Below, in pieces: positions 35,055 through 44,861 of a stretch of 49,230 nt of DNA. The stretch covers positions 1-49,230 of the forward strand of contig CAYXBP010000013.1 of NCBI GenBank assembly GCA_964463355.1, given 5' to 3'. The stretch's first letter is position 1. The number at the start of each line of letters is the position of its first letter. The position numbers and the translations under genes are program-made. Below the pieces are notes generated by a model that was not told where the DNA came from, searched no databases, and saw nothing but the letters and a program-made list of their open reading frames with translations. Source of the DNA: Firm-04 sp964463355. GTDB lineage: Bacteria; Bacillota; Clostridia; Oscillospirales; Ruminococcaceae.

Positions 35055-37613
35055 TCAGCCCTGTTGTGATGCAACTTTTGTCACCGCAGATTGTTGCTTG
35101 CGCTGCTGTTTCACGCAAGTGCGATATGCACTGCGGAGGGTGCAGTAAGCTGAGTAGCACTCCATAGCAAGGGCATCGGTGTAGCATTCGCCGTAGAAAG
35201 CTTGCTCCAGTGTGGTTTGCAGCTGTGTCAAAGCTACCTCTGCTTGATGATCGTAAGCAAACAGCGGTTGCATTTGTGCGCAAATTTCGCGAATTGTGGC
35301 TGCCGATGGCGTATGCCATTGCTTTTGCAATCTTGCATAGGCTTTGGACATCATGGGCAGACCTTTGCGTTTGCGGTAGATGCGTCGGAAGTGCTGTTCT
35401 GTGAGAATCGGCAGCAGGAAATGCAGAAACAAAACCAGTACGGCTGAAAGAATCAACAGGATGATACCTGTGCGCTGCAAGGTATTGATGACATCCTCCG
35501 CGCCAGCAAAGAGATCGGGAGATTGGTTGAGATCAGCAGCGGTTGCGTCCAGTGAGAGCCAGCCGTAGCCCGCAATATAGACTTCAGTGAAGGCGTGCGA
35601 GTGCTTTGCACGGATCACGTGGGTGATATTAGGGTAGCGTGCAGAATTGGCTTGTTCCGCTAATGCAAAGCCTTCAACGTAGCGTGCGTGCAGTCCTGCC
35701 GCACGGCAAAGCTCTGTCATTGCGGAGGCAAACTGATAGCACACACCCGTTCGGTTTTCAAACAGAAAGGTTTCCACATTGTCCGTATCGCCAATGGGGT
35801 AATCCGCATCATAGGTGTAGAATGAATAGAGATAATTGCGGATGGCATCTGCCTTTTCAAAATCGGTGGTCAGCCCCTCTGTGAGGGTTGCTGCAAGGTC
35901 GGTTACACGCGCGGGCGTTTCGCGCTCTACCGTATCTTGACGGTAATAAAGGGCAATTATCGTGTCAGAATTAAGAAAAGATGCCAGCAGGCACAGATCG
36001 GGGTGGTTTTCATAGGCATCCATAGACCACGACATCTCCGATACCAGTGCATGGACTTCTTCCATTGTCAGCTGTTGCGTGAGAAACTGCATTGCTTCGT
36101 CCTTGAACATAGAGGGGCTGAGATATTGCAGGCGGTATTCCTCCATGCGGATGATGGCGGGATTGGTGCGGAAAAACAAGCCATTTTTGGCTTGATACAG
36201 TTGGGTGTCATGGCGAGTTCTGCTCTCTGCCATATAAGTATGCAGTGGTGCCATATAGCTTGTGCTGTTGTACATGGGTGAATGAAACACCATAGTTCGT
36301 TCGTAATTCTGTGCAGAAAGCTGCATTTTAGAAATGCCTGTAAAGCCATATTTTTCGGCAAGTTCGGGATATGCCTCCTCTACCATGCAGAAGAACATAT
36401 AGTAATCGTAGGGGGTGGCTGCTGCATTTTCGCTGAGATAATAGGGTGTGCCATTGCGCTCGTATTCTGCAATGATATCTTTCATCAGCAGCGTGGAGGG
36501 CGTGTAGTAGAAGAAGTCATAGGATGTGCTGTGGCTATCCGGATATGCTGCTGACCAGCTGTCGGTCGCGTAGTCATAGTGTGTGTATGTGGAAAGCCGT
36601 AGATTGAGATTTTCCTGTGATTCAACGTAGTACAGTGCCTGAGAAGAACTAAGGGAGGAATAGCTGCCGCCATCGGAGGAGTCGTTGAAGCCACTGATGG
36701 CATTGAGCAGGTAATCGGCAAAGGAGGAGGCGTCCAGCAATGTATCCAGATAGCTGCGGTCGGCAGTAATGGCGGGCTTGGGCAGAATCAACACCAGAAT
36801 GGTGGCAGATCCGATAAAAAGCATGGCAGCGAGCCAGATGCCTCTGCCGAATAGTTCGGGACGGGGCATAGCGATCAGTTCTTTGATTCTTGCGTTGCGC
36901 AGCATTTCAGGCTCGGGCAGTTCATAGCTCCCTGCGGTGGGATCATAGGAATGCACGAGTTGTTCATTGCCGCAGTGCAGCTGCTTGCAATAGATCATCA
37001 CCACAAAGTACATCACAAACAGCGCAACGATAAATGGCACGGGCATCACTTCCGATTCCTTAGCATAGATGGCAAAGGGGAAGCACATGACTGAAAAAGA
37101 CATTAGCGTGCGGTAGATTATGTAGGAGTAATAGTAGACCACGGTGGAGATGAACAAGGTGAACAGTAGGAATAATGCTATGGTATATGGCCCATAAAAA
37201 GCATTGATGACCGATTGCGGCGTTAAAAACCAAACCATAAAGCTCAAGTTCACATCGGTGCCGATGGGCGCAAAGATGCCCCCGAAGGCGGAATGATCGC
37301 CGCCAACAGTGATGCAAAGACCTGCCAATAAAAAAGTCAGCACGCATACCACCACGTAGAGTGCGCCGCCCAACAAATGGTGTTTTTTCACAAAGTGGAG
37401 CAGCTTGAATGTGCCCAATTGCAGCATCAGCCCCAACAGAAACCACAAGGGTGTGTATTTCGCACCGTAATGATAAAAGATAGAGGTGACGGCAATCACC
37501 GAATACAGCAGCGGGATATGCTTTGCATCGAAGATTTTTTTTACGATGGGGTGCTGTGCGAGTTTTTGCAGCCATTCAGATGATGCATTGGGCGTGGCTA
37601 CAGTATTCTGCAT
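35055..37613 (-). CDS. Membrane transglutaminase-like protein (TgpA/DUF3488 type)
   Basis: 852 residues. The start is the ATG nine bases after AAAGGAGG. Six or so N-terminal membrane helices (to about residue 270) lead into a large extracellular region. This holds the transglutaminase core with Cys near residue 625 (RTGVCYQFAS), His near 673 (HSHAFTEVYI) and Asp near 689 (LSLDATAAD). One further helix follows near 715, then a basic cytosolic tail (DUF4129-like). The family is linked with MoxR and DUF58 genes in many bacteria, as here. It may crosslink or cleave peptides outside the cell; the substrate is not known. It lies 29 bases upstream of the dockerin gene's start. Confidence 0.9.
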   Translation of the reverse strand: MQNTVATPNASSEWLQKLAQHPIVKKIFDAKHIPLLYSVIAVTSIFYHYGAKYTPLWFLLGLMLQLGTFKLLHFVKKHHLLGGALYVVVCVLTFLLAGLCITVGGDHSAFGGIFAPIGTDVNLSFMVWFLTPQSVINAFYGPYTIALFLLFTLFISTVVYYYSYIIYRTLMSFSVMCFPFAIYAKESEVMPVPFIVALFVMYFVVMIYCKQLHCGNEQLVHSYDPTAGSYELPEPEMLRNARIKELIAMPRPELFGRGIWLAAMLFIGSATILVLILPKPAITADRSYLDTLLDASSFADYLLNAISGFNDSSDGGSYSSLSSSQALYYVESQENLNLRLSTYTHYDYATDSWSAAYPDSHSTSYDFFYYTPSTLLMKDIIAEYERNGTPYYLSENAAATPYDYYMFFCMVEEAYPELAEKYGFTGISKMQLSAQNYERTMVFHSPMYNSTSYMAPLHTYMAESRTRHDTQLYQAKNGLFFRTNPAIIRMEEYRLQYLSPSMFKDEAMQFLTQQLTMEEVHALVSEMSWSMDAYENHPDLCLLASFLNSDTIIALYYRQDTVERETPARVTDLAATLTEGLTTDFEKADAIRNYLYSFYTYDADYPIGDTDNVETFLFENRTGVCYQFASAMTELCRAAGLHARYVEGFALAEQANSARYPNITHVIRAKHSHAFTEVYIAGYGWLSLDATAADLNQSPDLFAGAEDVINTLQRTGIILLILSAVLVLFLHFLLPILTEQHFRRIYRKRKGLPMMSKAYARLQKQWHTPSAATIREICAQMQPLFAYDHQAEVALTQLQTTLEQAFYGECYTDALAMECYSAYCTLRSAYRTCVKQQRKQQSAVTKVASQQG

Positions 37614-37647
37614 ACGCCTAAGCCTCCTTTCATGGGGGGTCAAGATA

Positions 37648-38961
37648 TCATTTCATCAGTGGGATGAAGCGATGTTCCTCATTGATCTGCCACAGGCTTG
37701 CTGTTTGGGGATATCCTTCTGTGCGCTTTGACGACGCAGGCTGCACAATATGCAATACTGCGGAGAGCGATTCCAGGGCGGTGGCAGTTTCTGCCGCCAT
37801 GCAGGTGGAAAAGTGTATGAGGATCAAATCGCTGTGCTGGGTGACGGCATGGGGCAGCAGGGGGCTATCCGAGAGGGCATAACCGCTGCGAAAACCGCCG
37901 CGCAGCAGTCGTGTAGATTCCTGTGTGACCTGTTCAGGCATATCAGCAGCCAGCTCTGTCCATGCAGCGTTTTCGTTCTGATAATACAGCACGCAGGGAT
38001 ATCCTTGCTGCAAGCAAAGGGAGATTAGTCCCAGTGCGCTTTCAATCAGTAACTGTTCTGCCGACAGACATTTTTCCATAGCAGCGTTGCCGCTTTGCAG
38101 ATTGGGATCGCGGTGAAAATCCAGAATAACGGTCAGCTTTGCGAGTGCCGCAGGCTCATCCTTGCGCACCATCAGGTTGCGCCGCTTGGAGGAAAGCTTC
38201 CAGTTCACGCGCTTGAGGGAATCACCTGGGATATAGTCGCGATGCTCATAGCCGGGGGCAGAGGACGCGGAAAACACAGGCGTTGCTTCGCTGTCGTCAT
38301 CAGCGGTGATGGCATCGTTCGCTACATTTTGAAACAGGCGATTGCTGGTTTGCATAGAGGGGATTTGCGGTAAAATCAGCGTAGTGCCCTGTGGCTCTGC
38401 GCCAATACGGAATCGAAACAACCGCAAAAAATCGGTCAGCTCCAGTTGGGTCAGGCGCACTGCTGCCTTGCCGCAGTATCGGGTTGTCAGCGAAATATGA
38501 TATTCGCCACGGTGCTGCAAGCCCATGGTAAAGCACAGTGGCAGCATATCGGGTGTATGCTGTACCGCCTGATGTTTTTCGTGCCGCCTCAATGCAATGC
38601 GATATTGCAGTGTGGCGAAGAGATCATTACCGCGGCAGACAGGTGGATCAAGAGGCTCTGCGGCTGTGAGGTTGAGCGGTGTAAAATGCGCATCGGCATA
38701 CAGCCGCAGCCGCAAAAACGGCATAGGCAGGATTGTTCGCTTTGTCAGCACAATGATTGCTTCCGTTTGCCTGCCCTTGCTACATTCTTCTGACAATTTT
38801 ACTTCGATTTGTAATCCGTGTTTAGCAATGAGCGTAACGATCAAAGAAAGCACAGGCATCATTAACAAAAACGCAAGCATCATCACGCCAATGCTGCCAT
38901 CCATGTACAGCGTAAAGATCAGTGCAACACCAATCGCCGCCAGATATCCTACGGGAATCAT
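37648..38961 (-). CDS. DUF58 domain-containing protein
   Basis: 437 residues. Two N-terminal membrane helices (about residues 3-45) precede an immunoglobulin-like region and the DUF58 signature PGYEHRDYIPGDSLKRVNWK near residue 240, then a von Willebrand-like fold without an obvious intact MIDAS triad. It pairs with MoxR ATPases; the two genes overlap by four bases (ATGA), so translation is coupled. The MoxR-DUF58-transglutaminase trio is widespread, and a chaperone-like role in assembling membrane or secreted complexes is supposed, but nothing direct is known. Confidence 0.9.
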   Translation of the reverse strand: MIPVGYLAAIGVALIFTLYMDGSIGVMMLAFLLMMPVLSLIVTLIAKHGLQIEVKLSEECSKGRQTEAIIVLTKRTILPMPFLRLRLYADAHFTPLNLTAAEPLDPPVCRGNDLFATLQYRIALRRHEKHQAVQHTPDMLPLCFTMGLQHRGEYHISLTTRYCGKAAVRLTQLELTDFLRLFRFRIGAEPQGTTLILPQIPSMQTSNRLFQNVANDAITADDDSEATPVFSASSAPGYEHRDYIPGDSLKRVNWKLSSKRRNLMVRKDEPAALAKLTVILDFHRDPNLQSGNAAMEKCLSAEQLLIESALGLISLCLQQGYPCVLYYQNENAAWTELAADMPEQVTQESTRLLRGGFRSGYALSDSPLLPHAVTQHSDLILIHFSTCMAAETATALESLSAVLHIVQPASSKRTEGYPQTASLWQINEEHRFIPLMK

Positions 38962-39896
38962 GTGGCATCTATCGGCACTGCCACCGCAGAGAGTACATCT
39001 CTGACTACAGCAGCACCATCGGCGTATCGAGATTTGCCCTTAGGCGAAAGAATCAGACGGTGTGCCAGTACACTTTCCGCCATTTTTTTAACATCATCGG
39101 GCAGCGCGTAGCTTCTGCCATCTAAGAAGGCATTTGCCTTTGCTGCCTTAAACAGCGCAATGGAGCCGCGGGGGCTTGCACCCAGTACCAACGCCTCGTG
39201 ATGGCGTGTGGCATCGGCAATACGCAGGATATAGCGTCTGACAGGTTCACTGACAGTGGTTTCCTGCACGGCGGCCTGCAACCGCAGGATATCCTCAGTG
39301 CAAAGCGCGGGCTTTTCAATGTTGCGTATGGGATTATGCCGTTCGGTGCGTGCAAGGATCAGCAATTCTTCATCCTCGGTGGGGTAGCCCATGCTGATAC
39401 GCATGAAGAAACGATCCATTTGCGCTTCGGGCAGATGGTATGTGCCGTAAGTTTCTACGGGGTTTTGTGTCGCGAGTACCATAAATGGCTTCGGCAGCGG
39501 ATGCGTCACGCCGTCAATGGAGATTTGCTGTTCTTCCATGACCTCCAGCAAGCTGGATTGTACCTTTGGAGAAGCACGATTGATTTCATCGGCGAGCAAA
39601 AAATTACACATGGCAGCACCTGGGCGGTACTCTAGTGTAAATGTTTGTTGATTTACCAATGTGAAACCCGTAATATCCGAGGGCATTACATCGGGTGTAA
39701 GCTGAATACGATTGAAGGAGCCGCCTACGGATTTCGCCAAAGCCGCAGCGACCTGTGTTTTGCCAACGCCAGGTACATCCTCCAACAGAATGTGACCGCC
39801 GCAGAGCAGTCCAGCGATAATGCAGCGCACGGGCTGTTCTTTTCCGACTATGACAGCGGAGATACTTTCCTTCAGAGCTTGAATTTTCGTCTGCAT
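38958..39896 (-). CDS. MoxR family AAA+ ATPase
   Basis: 312 residues, starting at the ATG behind AAAGGA. Walker A is in LLEDVPGVGKTQ near residue 50, Walker B in FLLADEINRASPK near residue 100, and sensor 1 in VLATQNPVE near residue 146. The C-terminal lid with the conserved GASPRGS follows. It is cytosolic and probably remodels the products of the following genes. Being first in the operon behind a TATAAT promoter, it should be cotranscribed with DUF58, transglutaminase and the C39/SH3/dockerin gene. Confidence 0.94.
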   Translation of the reverse strand: MQTKIQALKESISAVIVGKEQPVRCIIAGLLCGGHILLEDVPGVGKTQVAAALAKSVGGSFNRIQLTPDVMPSDITGFTLVNQQTFTLEYRPGAAMCNFLLADEINRASPKVQSSLLEVMEEQQISIDGVTHPLPKPFMVLATQNPVETYGTYHLPEAQMDRFFMRISMGYPTEDEELLILARTERHNPIRNIEKPALCTEDILRLQAAVQETTVSEPVRRYILRIADATRHHEALVLGASPRGSIALFKAAKANAFLDGRSYALPDDVKKMAESVLAHRLILSPKGKSRYADGAAVVRDVLSAVAVPIDAT

Positions 39897-39968
39897 CGCA
39901 AGAGTTTCCTTTCTTTTCGTGAGATTTTGGAGCATCGTTTGCCGAAAGCAGATACTTTTACAAATGCT

Positions 39969-39997
39969 ATTATACAGTATTTTCCTTTAAAATGCAA
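39969..39997 (-). promoter_or_regulatory. Promoter of the MoxR operon
   Basis: On the minus strand TTGCAT (39992-39997), a 17-base spacer and TATAAT (39969-39974), about 75 bases before moxR. Confidence 0.8.
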
Positions 39998-40024
39998 GCG
40001 ATTTCAATCATTTTTATGCAAAAC

Positions 40025-40059
40025 AAAAGCTCCGGGTACTGTACATACTCGGAGCTTTT
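40025..40059 (-). terminator. Terminator of the VWA gene
   Basis: On the minus strand a 10-bp stem AAAAGCTCCG/CGGAGCTTTT is followed by GTTTTGC. It lies just upstream of the MoxR promoter. Confidence 0.8.
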
Positions 40060-40073
40060 GCGCGGTATTTCGT

Positions 40074-41783
40074 TTACATCTGTGCGTTGAATAGGCTTTT
40101 CAGGCTGTAGACCACATCGTCGCTGTCAGCATTGATACTTGCGGCCTCATTGATGGAGGAAAGCTCTGCCAGTGCATCAAGGTTGGCATTATAGCCGATG
40201 GTATAGCAAGGAACTTCCAGCCCTTCTACCACATCGCGGATATCGCTGAGCTTGTTTCCGATATTGGTTTCGCCGTCGCTGAGGACAAACAGCAAGGGCT
40301 TGATTTTCTGACCAGTTTCCGCTTCTACGGTTTCCTGCGCCTTTATGAGCATATCGAGTGCCACTAGGACTGCGTCATAGGTAGCAGTATTACCGCCTGG
40401 AGAAAGATCCTGCACAGCACCGGTAAAGTAGCTTCGCTGGTTCAGATCAAAGCGGTTAATGGGCAAATTGATTGCCACGTCAGTGCTGTAGCTGACCAAA
40501 CCGACATAGTTGGTATCATTAATGTACTGCGATGCATTGATGAGAGAGGCTTGCAGCTCCTGCAAAGGAACGCCGCCCATACTACCTGAAACATCTGCTA
40601 CGAACACCGCCATTACGGGCTTGCCAGCATCCTTTTCTTTTTTCCAAAGCTTTTGTGCGCTGAGCATGGTATCGCCGCTGATACCTTCTGGAATGTTGCT
40701 GGTGTAGTCCTCCATCTGGTTAAAGCCATACTCTTTGGCAAGCTGTTGATTGTGGTCGGTGAGGCAATAATCCACAAACATGGTAAGCAGAGCTTCTTCA
40801 TCGGCGGTCAGGTTGCCGATCGCGTACACGGGATTATCATGACGCACGCCGAATGGTACAAATTCGTAATCACGCAGCTCAGTGGCATTGTAATAGCCTT
40901 GGGATTCCAGAATGAAGGCATCCAATACACCGCTGTCTGCTGCATCACGCATTTGCAGTGTAGAATACGCTACAAAAGGCACATTTGCCTGGAATTTCTG
41001 GAATTGTTCCACCGCTTTGTCACTGAGAATATCATTTGCGTCAAATTCGTGCAGGGCATTGAGCAGGAAATTCATGCCTGTGGAGGATGAATACGGGTTG
41101 GTATAGCCCATGGAGATCTCGCTTTTGATGGTTCCTTCAATGATGGTACTGCTGTTGACCTCGCCATAGGAATCCTTCAGCCTCTTGTAGGTATCCTTGT
41201 TGATAAGGATACCTGCACAGTTGCCTGCAATACGATCTTTCACCATGCGGATATCCACGTTTTCGGCAGCAATCATTTCGCCCCACAGAGTGTTAGAGGG
41301 TGTGTACACCTCTGGCACATACTTACCAGAGATGATGTAGTCGATTGCCGCACCAGAAGCGATGGGACGTACAGAAACCGTCACCCACTGCCCGTTGATC
41401 TGGTAATGCTCGTTATTAAAGGCCTCCGCGACTTCGTTAAGCCACCCGTCAGTGCCTTCAGAAGATTTCTCGGTAGAAGAAAATAGCTCAATATTGATAT
41501 CACCGTACCCCTGTACGCTTAAGGGGTATTGTTCGATATTGGGCAATTCCTCGGCAAGGTTGCTGCCAGAGATTTCCACCGTTGCCTTACGTGGCTCAAT
41601 GGTTTCCACATCAATTTTTTTGAGCTTCTTTTGCAGCTGGGTCATGGCACTTTCCTTGGTGATTTGGGAATCGGTTTTGCCAAGGCGACCCACCACGGCG
41701 ATGCCTGCAACGATCAATGTGACAAGCAACGCACCAATTACCGCAAGAATCGTAATCTCCTTACCCTTTGTTTTGTTTGCCAT
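40074..41783 (-). CDS. Membrane-anchored substrate-binding/von Willebrand factor A fusion protein
   Basis: 569 residues. An N-terminal signal-anchor (residues 10-32) without a lipobox is followed by a region at about 95-360 that reads like an extracellular solute-binding domain (INIELFSS, AGNCAGILINKDTYK, VYAIGNLTADEEALL). A VWA domain follows with MIDAS Asp397 in DVSGSMGG, a Thr in GGNTATYDAV and Asp in LSDGETN, so metal binding looks intact. It would sit outside the membrane and could bind a ligand and present it through the VWA. The XpaC-like gene lies 15 bases upstream on the same strand. Confidence 0.86.
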   Translation of the reverse strand: MANKTKGKEITILAVIGALLVTLIVAGIAVVGRLGKTDSQITKESAMTQLQKKLKKIDVETIEPRKATVEISGSNLAEELPNIEQYPLSVQGYGDINIELFSSTEKSSEGTDGWLNEVAEAFNNEHYQINGQWVTVSVRPIASGAAIDYIISGKYVPEVYTPSNTLWGEMIAAENVDIRMVKDRIAGNCAGILINKDTYKRLKDSYGEVNSSTIIEGTIKSEISMGYTNPYSSSTGMNFLLNALHEFDANDILSDKAVEQFQKFQANVPFVAYSTLQMRDAADSGVLDAFILESQGYYNATELRDYEFVPFGVRHDNPVYAIGNLTADEEALLTMFVDYCLTDHNQQLAKEYGFNQMEDYTSNIPEGISGDTMLSAQKLWKKEKDAGKPVMAVFVADVSGSMGGVPLQELQASLINASQYINDTNYVGLVSYSTDVAINLPINRFDLNQRSYFTGAVQDLSPGGNTATYDAVLVALDMLIKAQETVEAETGQKIKPLLFVLSDGETNIGNKLSDIRDVVEGLEVPCYTIGYNANLDALAELSSINEAASINADSDDVVYSLKSLFNAQM

Positions 41784-41798
41784 TTTTTGCTCCTTTCA

Positions 41799-42518
41799 TT
41801 ATTCCATCATCTGCGTAGGGGGCTGCTGTTGGTTTTCACCAGTGGGTGTTTGCGTGATCTGTCCGTTTGCCCACACATCGGCACCGCCATTGCGCACGCT
41901 GCGCAGAGCAGCGGTCAACTCGTTAAGACAGGGTGTGGAGATTGCCGAATGATCATCGCCGATCTGCGAAACTTCCAAGATCAGGTTGTCGAAATCGGAA
42001 AGCACATGGGCGTTTTGCCCAAGCACTTGTCGCAGATACAGCATGTGGGTCTGATACTTTTGCGGCTCATTTGGGTCAAAGATCATCACACGATTTAGTA
42101 CGCGCTTGCAGTTGTTGAGGATATACTCCTCCACTTCGGCGGCGGTTTGCAGAAAGGGGCTTTCGGTATCGCTTGCGAGGATTGCCTGTAACGCTTTCTG
42201 CTTGCGTTCCAGTGATTGCAGCTGCCGCAGCGCGATTCTCATTTCATCGGGGAAGGCGGTATCCTCGCGAAGCCATGCTTCAAATGCGGCGATGTAATCA
42301 CGGGCATCCTTCAGCCGTTTCGCATCGCTTACCGATGCAGCGGAATTGCCTTTCAGAATGAGCCAATCCACCAGCAATGAAAGCCCGATGACACCGATGA
42401 GTGCGAGATATTTTCCAAAGGTGAAGGGCATTGCAGACAGCAAAGCGTACAGATAGATCGCCAATGCGCCTTCCGCGATGGTAAGCAGGCAAAGCAAAAC
42501 GAGGGTGCTTTTCTTCAT
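41799..42518 (-). CDS. Hypothetical membrane protein, possibly XpaC-like
   Basis: 239 residues: two N-terminal membrane helices (about 5-25 and 35-55), then a helical, charged cytosolic domain and a Gln/Pro-rich tail (GENQQQPPTQMME). The LEEYILNN-type segment AEVEEYILNNCKRVLNR and the mostly helical body resemble XpaC/YceG-type proteins encoded next to TelA, but this is a weak match by eye, so treat the product as unknown. AAAGGAG lies 10 bases before the ATG. It is the first gene of a two-gene operon with the VWA fusion, and starts behind a consensus promoter. Confidence 0.7.
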   Translation of the reverse strand: MKKSTLVLLCLLTIAEGALAIYLYALLSAMPFTFGKYLALIGVIGLSLLVDWLILKGNSAASVSDAKRLKDARDYIAAFEAWLREDTAFPDEMRIALRQLQSLERKQKALQAILASDTESPFLQTAAEVEEYILNNCKRVLNRVMIFDPNEPQKYQTHMLYLRQVLGQNAHVLSDFDNLILEVSQIGDDHSAISTPCLNELTAALRSVRNGGADVWANGQITQTPTGENQQQPPTQMME

Positions 42519-42640
42519 AGGGGCGTTGTACTCCTTTCTGTATCAGCATGATAGAGGTGATGCAGCGCAAAACGACTCTGAGGCTTAGTGATACATCCAC
42601 ACTGTAGACTTTACGCATATCACATAAGTTGTATGATTCT

Positions 42641-42669
42641 ATGATACCATAATTCTATTGAAATGTCAA
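42641..42669 (-). promoter_or_regulatory. Promoter of the XpaC-like/VWA operon
   Basis: On the minus strand TTGACA (42664-42669), a 17-base spacer and TATCAT (42641-42646), giving a ~115-base leader. Confidence 0.8.
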
Positions 42670-42712
42670 TCATCCAAAAGAGCCAAAAAAACCAGATTTG
42701 GCGGAAAAACAG

Positions 42713-42743
42713 AAAAGAGAGCGGCATTTTGCCACTCTCTTTT
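42713..42743 (-). terminator. Terminator of the dac/ispH operon
   Basis: On the minus strand AAAAGAGAGTGGCA pairs with TGCCGCTCTCTTTT (one wobble), followed by CTGTTTTTCC. Confidence 0.85.
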
Positions 42744-42782
42744 ACGGAATCTTGTTCTTTTGCGGTGCAGTCAATCAACAGA

Positions 42783-44861
42783 TTACTCAGCGTCTGTGGA
42801 TTCGGTGGCTGCCTCATCGGAGTAAACGACTTCCTCGGCATCCTCAGCAGGAGCATTCTCCTCCAGCACTGCACGAATAGACAGGCTGATGCGCTGCTGC
42901 TCGTTGTTGATATCGGTGATCTTTGCAGTCACAACATCGCCGATTGAAACCACATCCTTGACATCGGAAACGCGTTTCACATCCAGCTGAGAAATGTGAA
43001 TCAGGCCGTCAACGTTATCGGCAATGCGTGCAAATGCGCCAAAACTGGTGATGGAAACAATCGTTGCCTGCACGACCTGACCGATGCTGTAGGCTGCGAC
43101 AAACTTTGTCCAAGGGTTATCCTCGGGACGGCGATGCCCCAGAGAAATTCTGCCAGTTTCGGGATTGAGTGCCTTGATGTAGACTTCCAAGGTATCGCCA
43201 ACTGCGACAACATCGCTGGGCTGATGGATTCTGCTCCAGCTCAACTCAGAAACATGAACCATGCCGTCCACGCCGCCGAGATCGACAAACGCGCCGTAAG
43301 AAGTCAGGGACTTGACCTCGCCAATGTAGACCTTACCCACTTCGGCTGTTTCCCAGAACTTCGCCTTTGCGGCATCGCGCTGTGCCTTTTGCACCTGACG
43401 GATAGATCCCACGGCTCTGCGACGCTGTTCATTGACATCAATGATAACAAACTGCACATTCTGCTTTACCAGAACGCTCAGGTCGGCATCTCTGCCTAGA
43501 CCAGAGTGAGAAGCAGGGATGAACACGCGCACGCCGTTGCAGGAAACGACCAAGCCGCCCTTGACAACGCTCTGCACAGTACCCTCCAGCACCTCGCCGG
43601 ATTCCTTCGCCTTGAGGATATTCTCAAAGCCGACAAGCTCGTCAACACGGCGCTTGGAAAGCATCACAGTGCCTTCTGCATCGTTGACCTTTATGACGAC
43701 CAGATCCAGTTCATCGCCGACCTTGACCAGGTCTGCGGGCTTCTTGGAAGCGTCATTGGTCAGTTCGGACAGCGTAATATAGCCAGTCTGCTTTGCACCA
43801 ACGTCAACCATCACTTCGTTATTGCCGCTGATGGAAGCAACGATGCCGACAACGCGATCTCCTGTACGAATTTTCTTTGTGAAGGTCTTGTCAAGCTCCT
43901 CCTCAAATGCAATGCGAAAGTCCTCGCTTTCAGGGATTGTGGTGTCGGTGTCAAAAATTCCAGACATAATGCTTTGAACCTCCTTAATGATGTGGGCGGG
44001 TGTACTTGCGCCGGCGGTAATACCGATATGCAGATGTGGCACATCACCTTCCGCGATCTGGCGGTTGATGATCTTCTGGGCTGTTTGCCGCAGTATCGGT
44101 ACCAGATTTTGCAGCTCCTGCGGTTCTGCGATATGCCAGGTGGGACAATTCCTGCGACATACATCGTAGAGCTTGACGGTATTGGAACTGTGCTTTCCTC
44201 CTGCCACGATCATCAAATCGGAGTGCCGTGAGAGGACATCCGCGTCTGTCTGACGGGCAGCAGTTGCGTTGCAAATGGTATCGAACACCATGATATCGGG
44301 ACGTACGGTCGGAAGTGCCTTTATACACTCCCCCCATAATATTTTATTATAAGTGGTTTGGGCGACAATTGCAAGCTTTTTTTGCAAATTTCCAAAAGTT
44401 CTACCAATACAGCATTTCAGCTCGTTCTCATCGGAAAAAACTGTATATTTTTCCGTACAGTGTCCAACGATTCCTTGCACCTCAGGGTGCTTGGCATCGC
44501 CAGCGATAAGGACTTCCTTGCCCTGTGCAGATTGTTCTGCCACGATTCTATGAATGCGTGCGACAAAGGGGCAGGTGGCATCAATGACGGGATTGCCCAT
44601 CTCTGCCAGTGCGTCATACACCGCCCTGCCAACGCCGTGCGAGCGGATGACCAATGTTTCGCCCTCAGCAAGCTCCTGCGGGGAGGAGATGATTCTTGCG
44701 CCGCGCTGCAACAAATCGTTCACAACGGCATCGTTGTGAATAATAGGGCCGAGCGTGGCAACGCGCTTACCCTGTGCCAAAGCCTCGTACACAAGCTTTA
44801 CGGCGCGATCCACGCCAAAGCAAAAACCTGCGGATTTGGCAGTTTCAATGGTTATCTGCAT
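42783..44861 (-). CDS. ispH: IspH (HMBPP reductase) fused to four S1 RNA-binding domains
   Basis: 692 residues. The first ~285 are IspH with its three Fe-S ligands: Cys14 (GFCFGV), Cys97 (DATCPFV) and Cys197 (TICNATAARQTDA). It makes IPP and DMAPP in the last step of the methylerythritol phosphate pathway. From about residue 320 there are four S1 repeats, each recognisable by the YGAFVDLGGVDGMVHVSEL-type core; the second is the most divergent. The fusion to an RpsA-like part is standard in Clostridia and may act in translation or RNA binding. The ATG is chosen over an adjacent GTG; it overlaps the carboxypeptidase stop codon by one base (TGATG). Confidence 0.95.
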   Translation of the reverse strand: MQITIETAKSAGFCFGVDRAVKLVYEALAQGKRVATLGPIIHNDAVVNDLLQRGARIISSPQELAEGETLVIRSHGVGRAVYDALAEMGNPVIDATCPFVARIHRIVAEQSAQGKEVLIAGDAKHPEVQGIVGHCTEKYTVFSDENELKCCIGRTFGNLQKKLAIVAQTTYNKILWGECIKALPTVRPDIMVFDTICNATAARQTDADVLSRHSDLMIVAGGKHSSNTVKLYDVCRRNCPTWHIAEPQELQNLVPILRQTAQKIINRQIAEGDVPHLHIGITAGASTPAHIIKEVQSIMSGIFDTDTTIPESEDFRIAFEEELDKTFTKKIRTGDRVVGIVASISGNNEVMVDVGAKQTGYITLSELTNDASKKPADLVKVGDELDLVVIKVNDAEGTVMLSKRRVDELVGFENILKAKESGEVLEGTVQSVVKGGLVVSCNGVRVFIPASHSGLGRDADLSVLVKQNVQFVIIDVNEQRRRAVGSIRQVQKAQRDAAKAKFWETAEVGKVYIGEVKSLTSYGAFVDLGGVDGMVHVSELSWSRIHQPSDVVAVGDTLEVYIKALNPETGRISLGHRRPEDNPWTKFVAAYSIGQVVQATIVSITSFGAFARIADNVDGLIHISQLDVKRVSDVKDVVSIGDVVTAKITDINNEQQRISLSIRAVLEENAPAEDAEEVVYSDEAATESTDAE

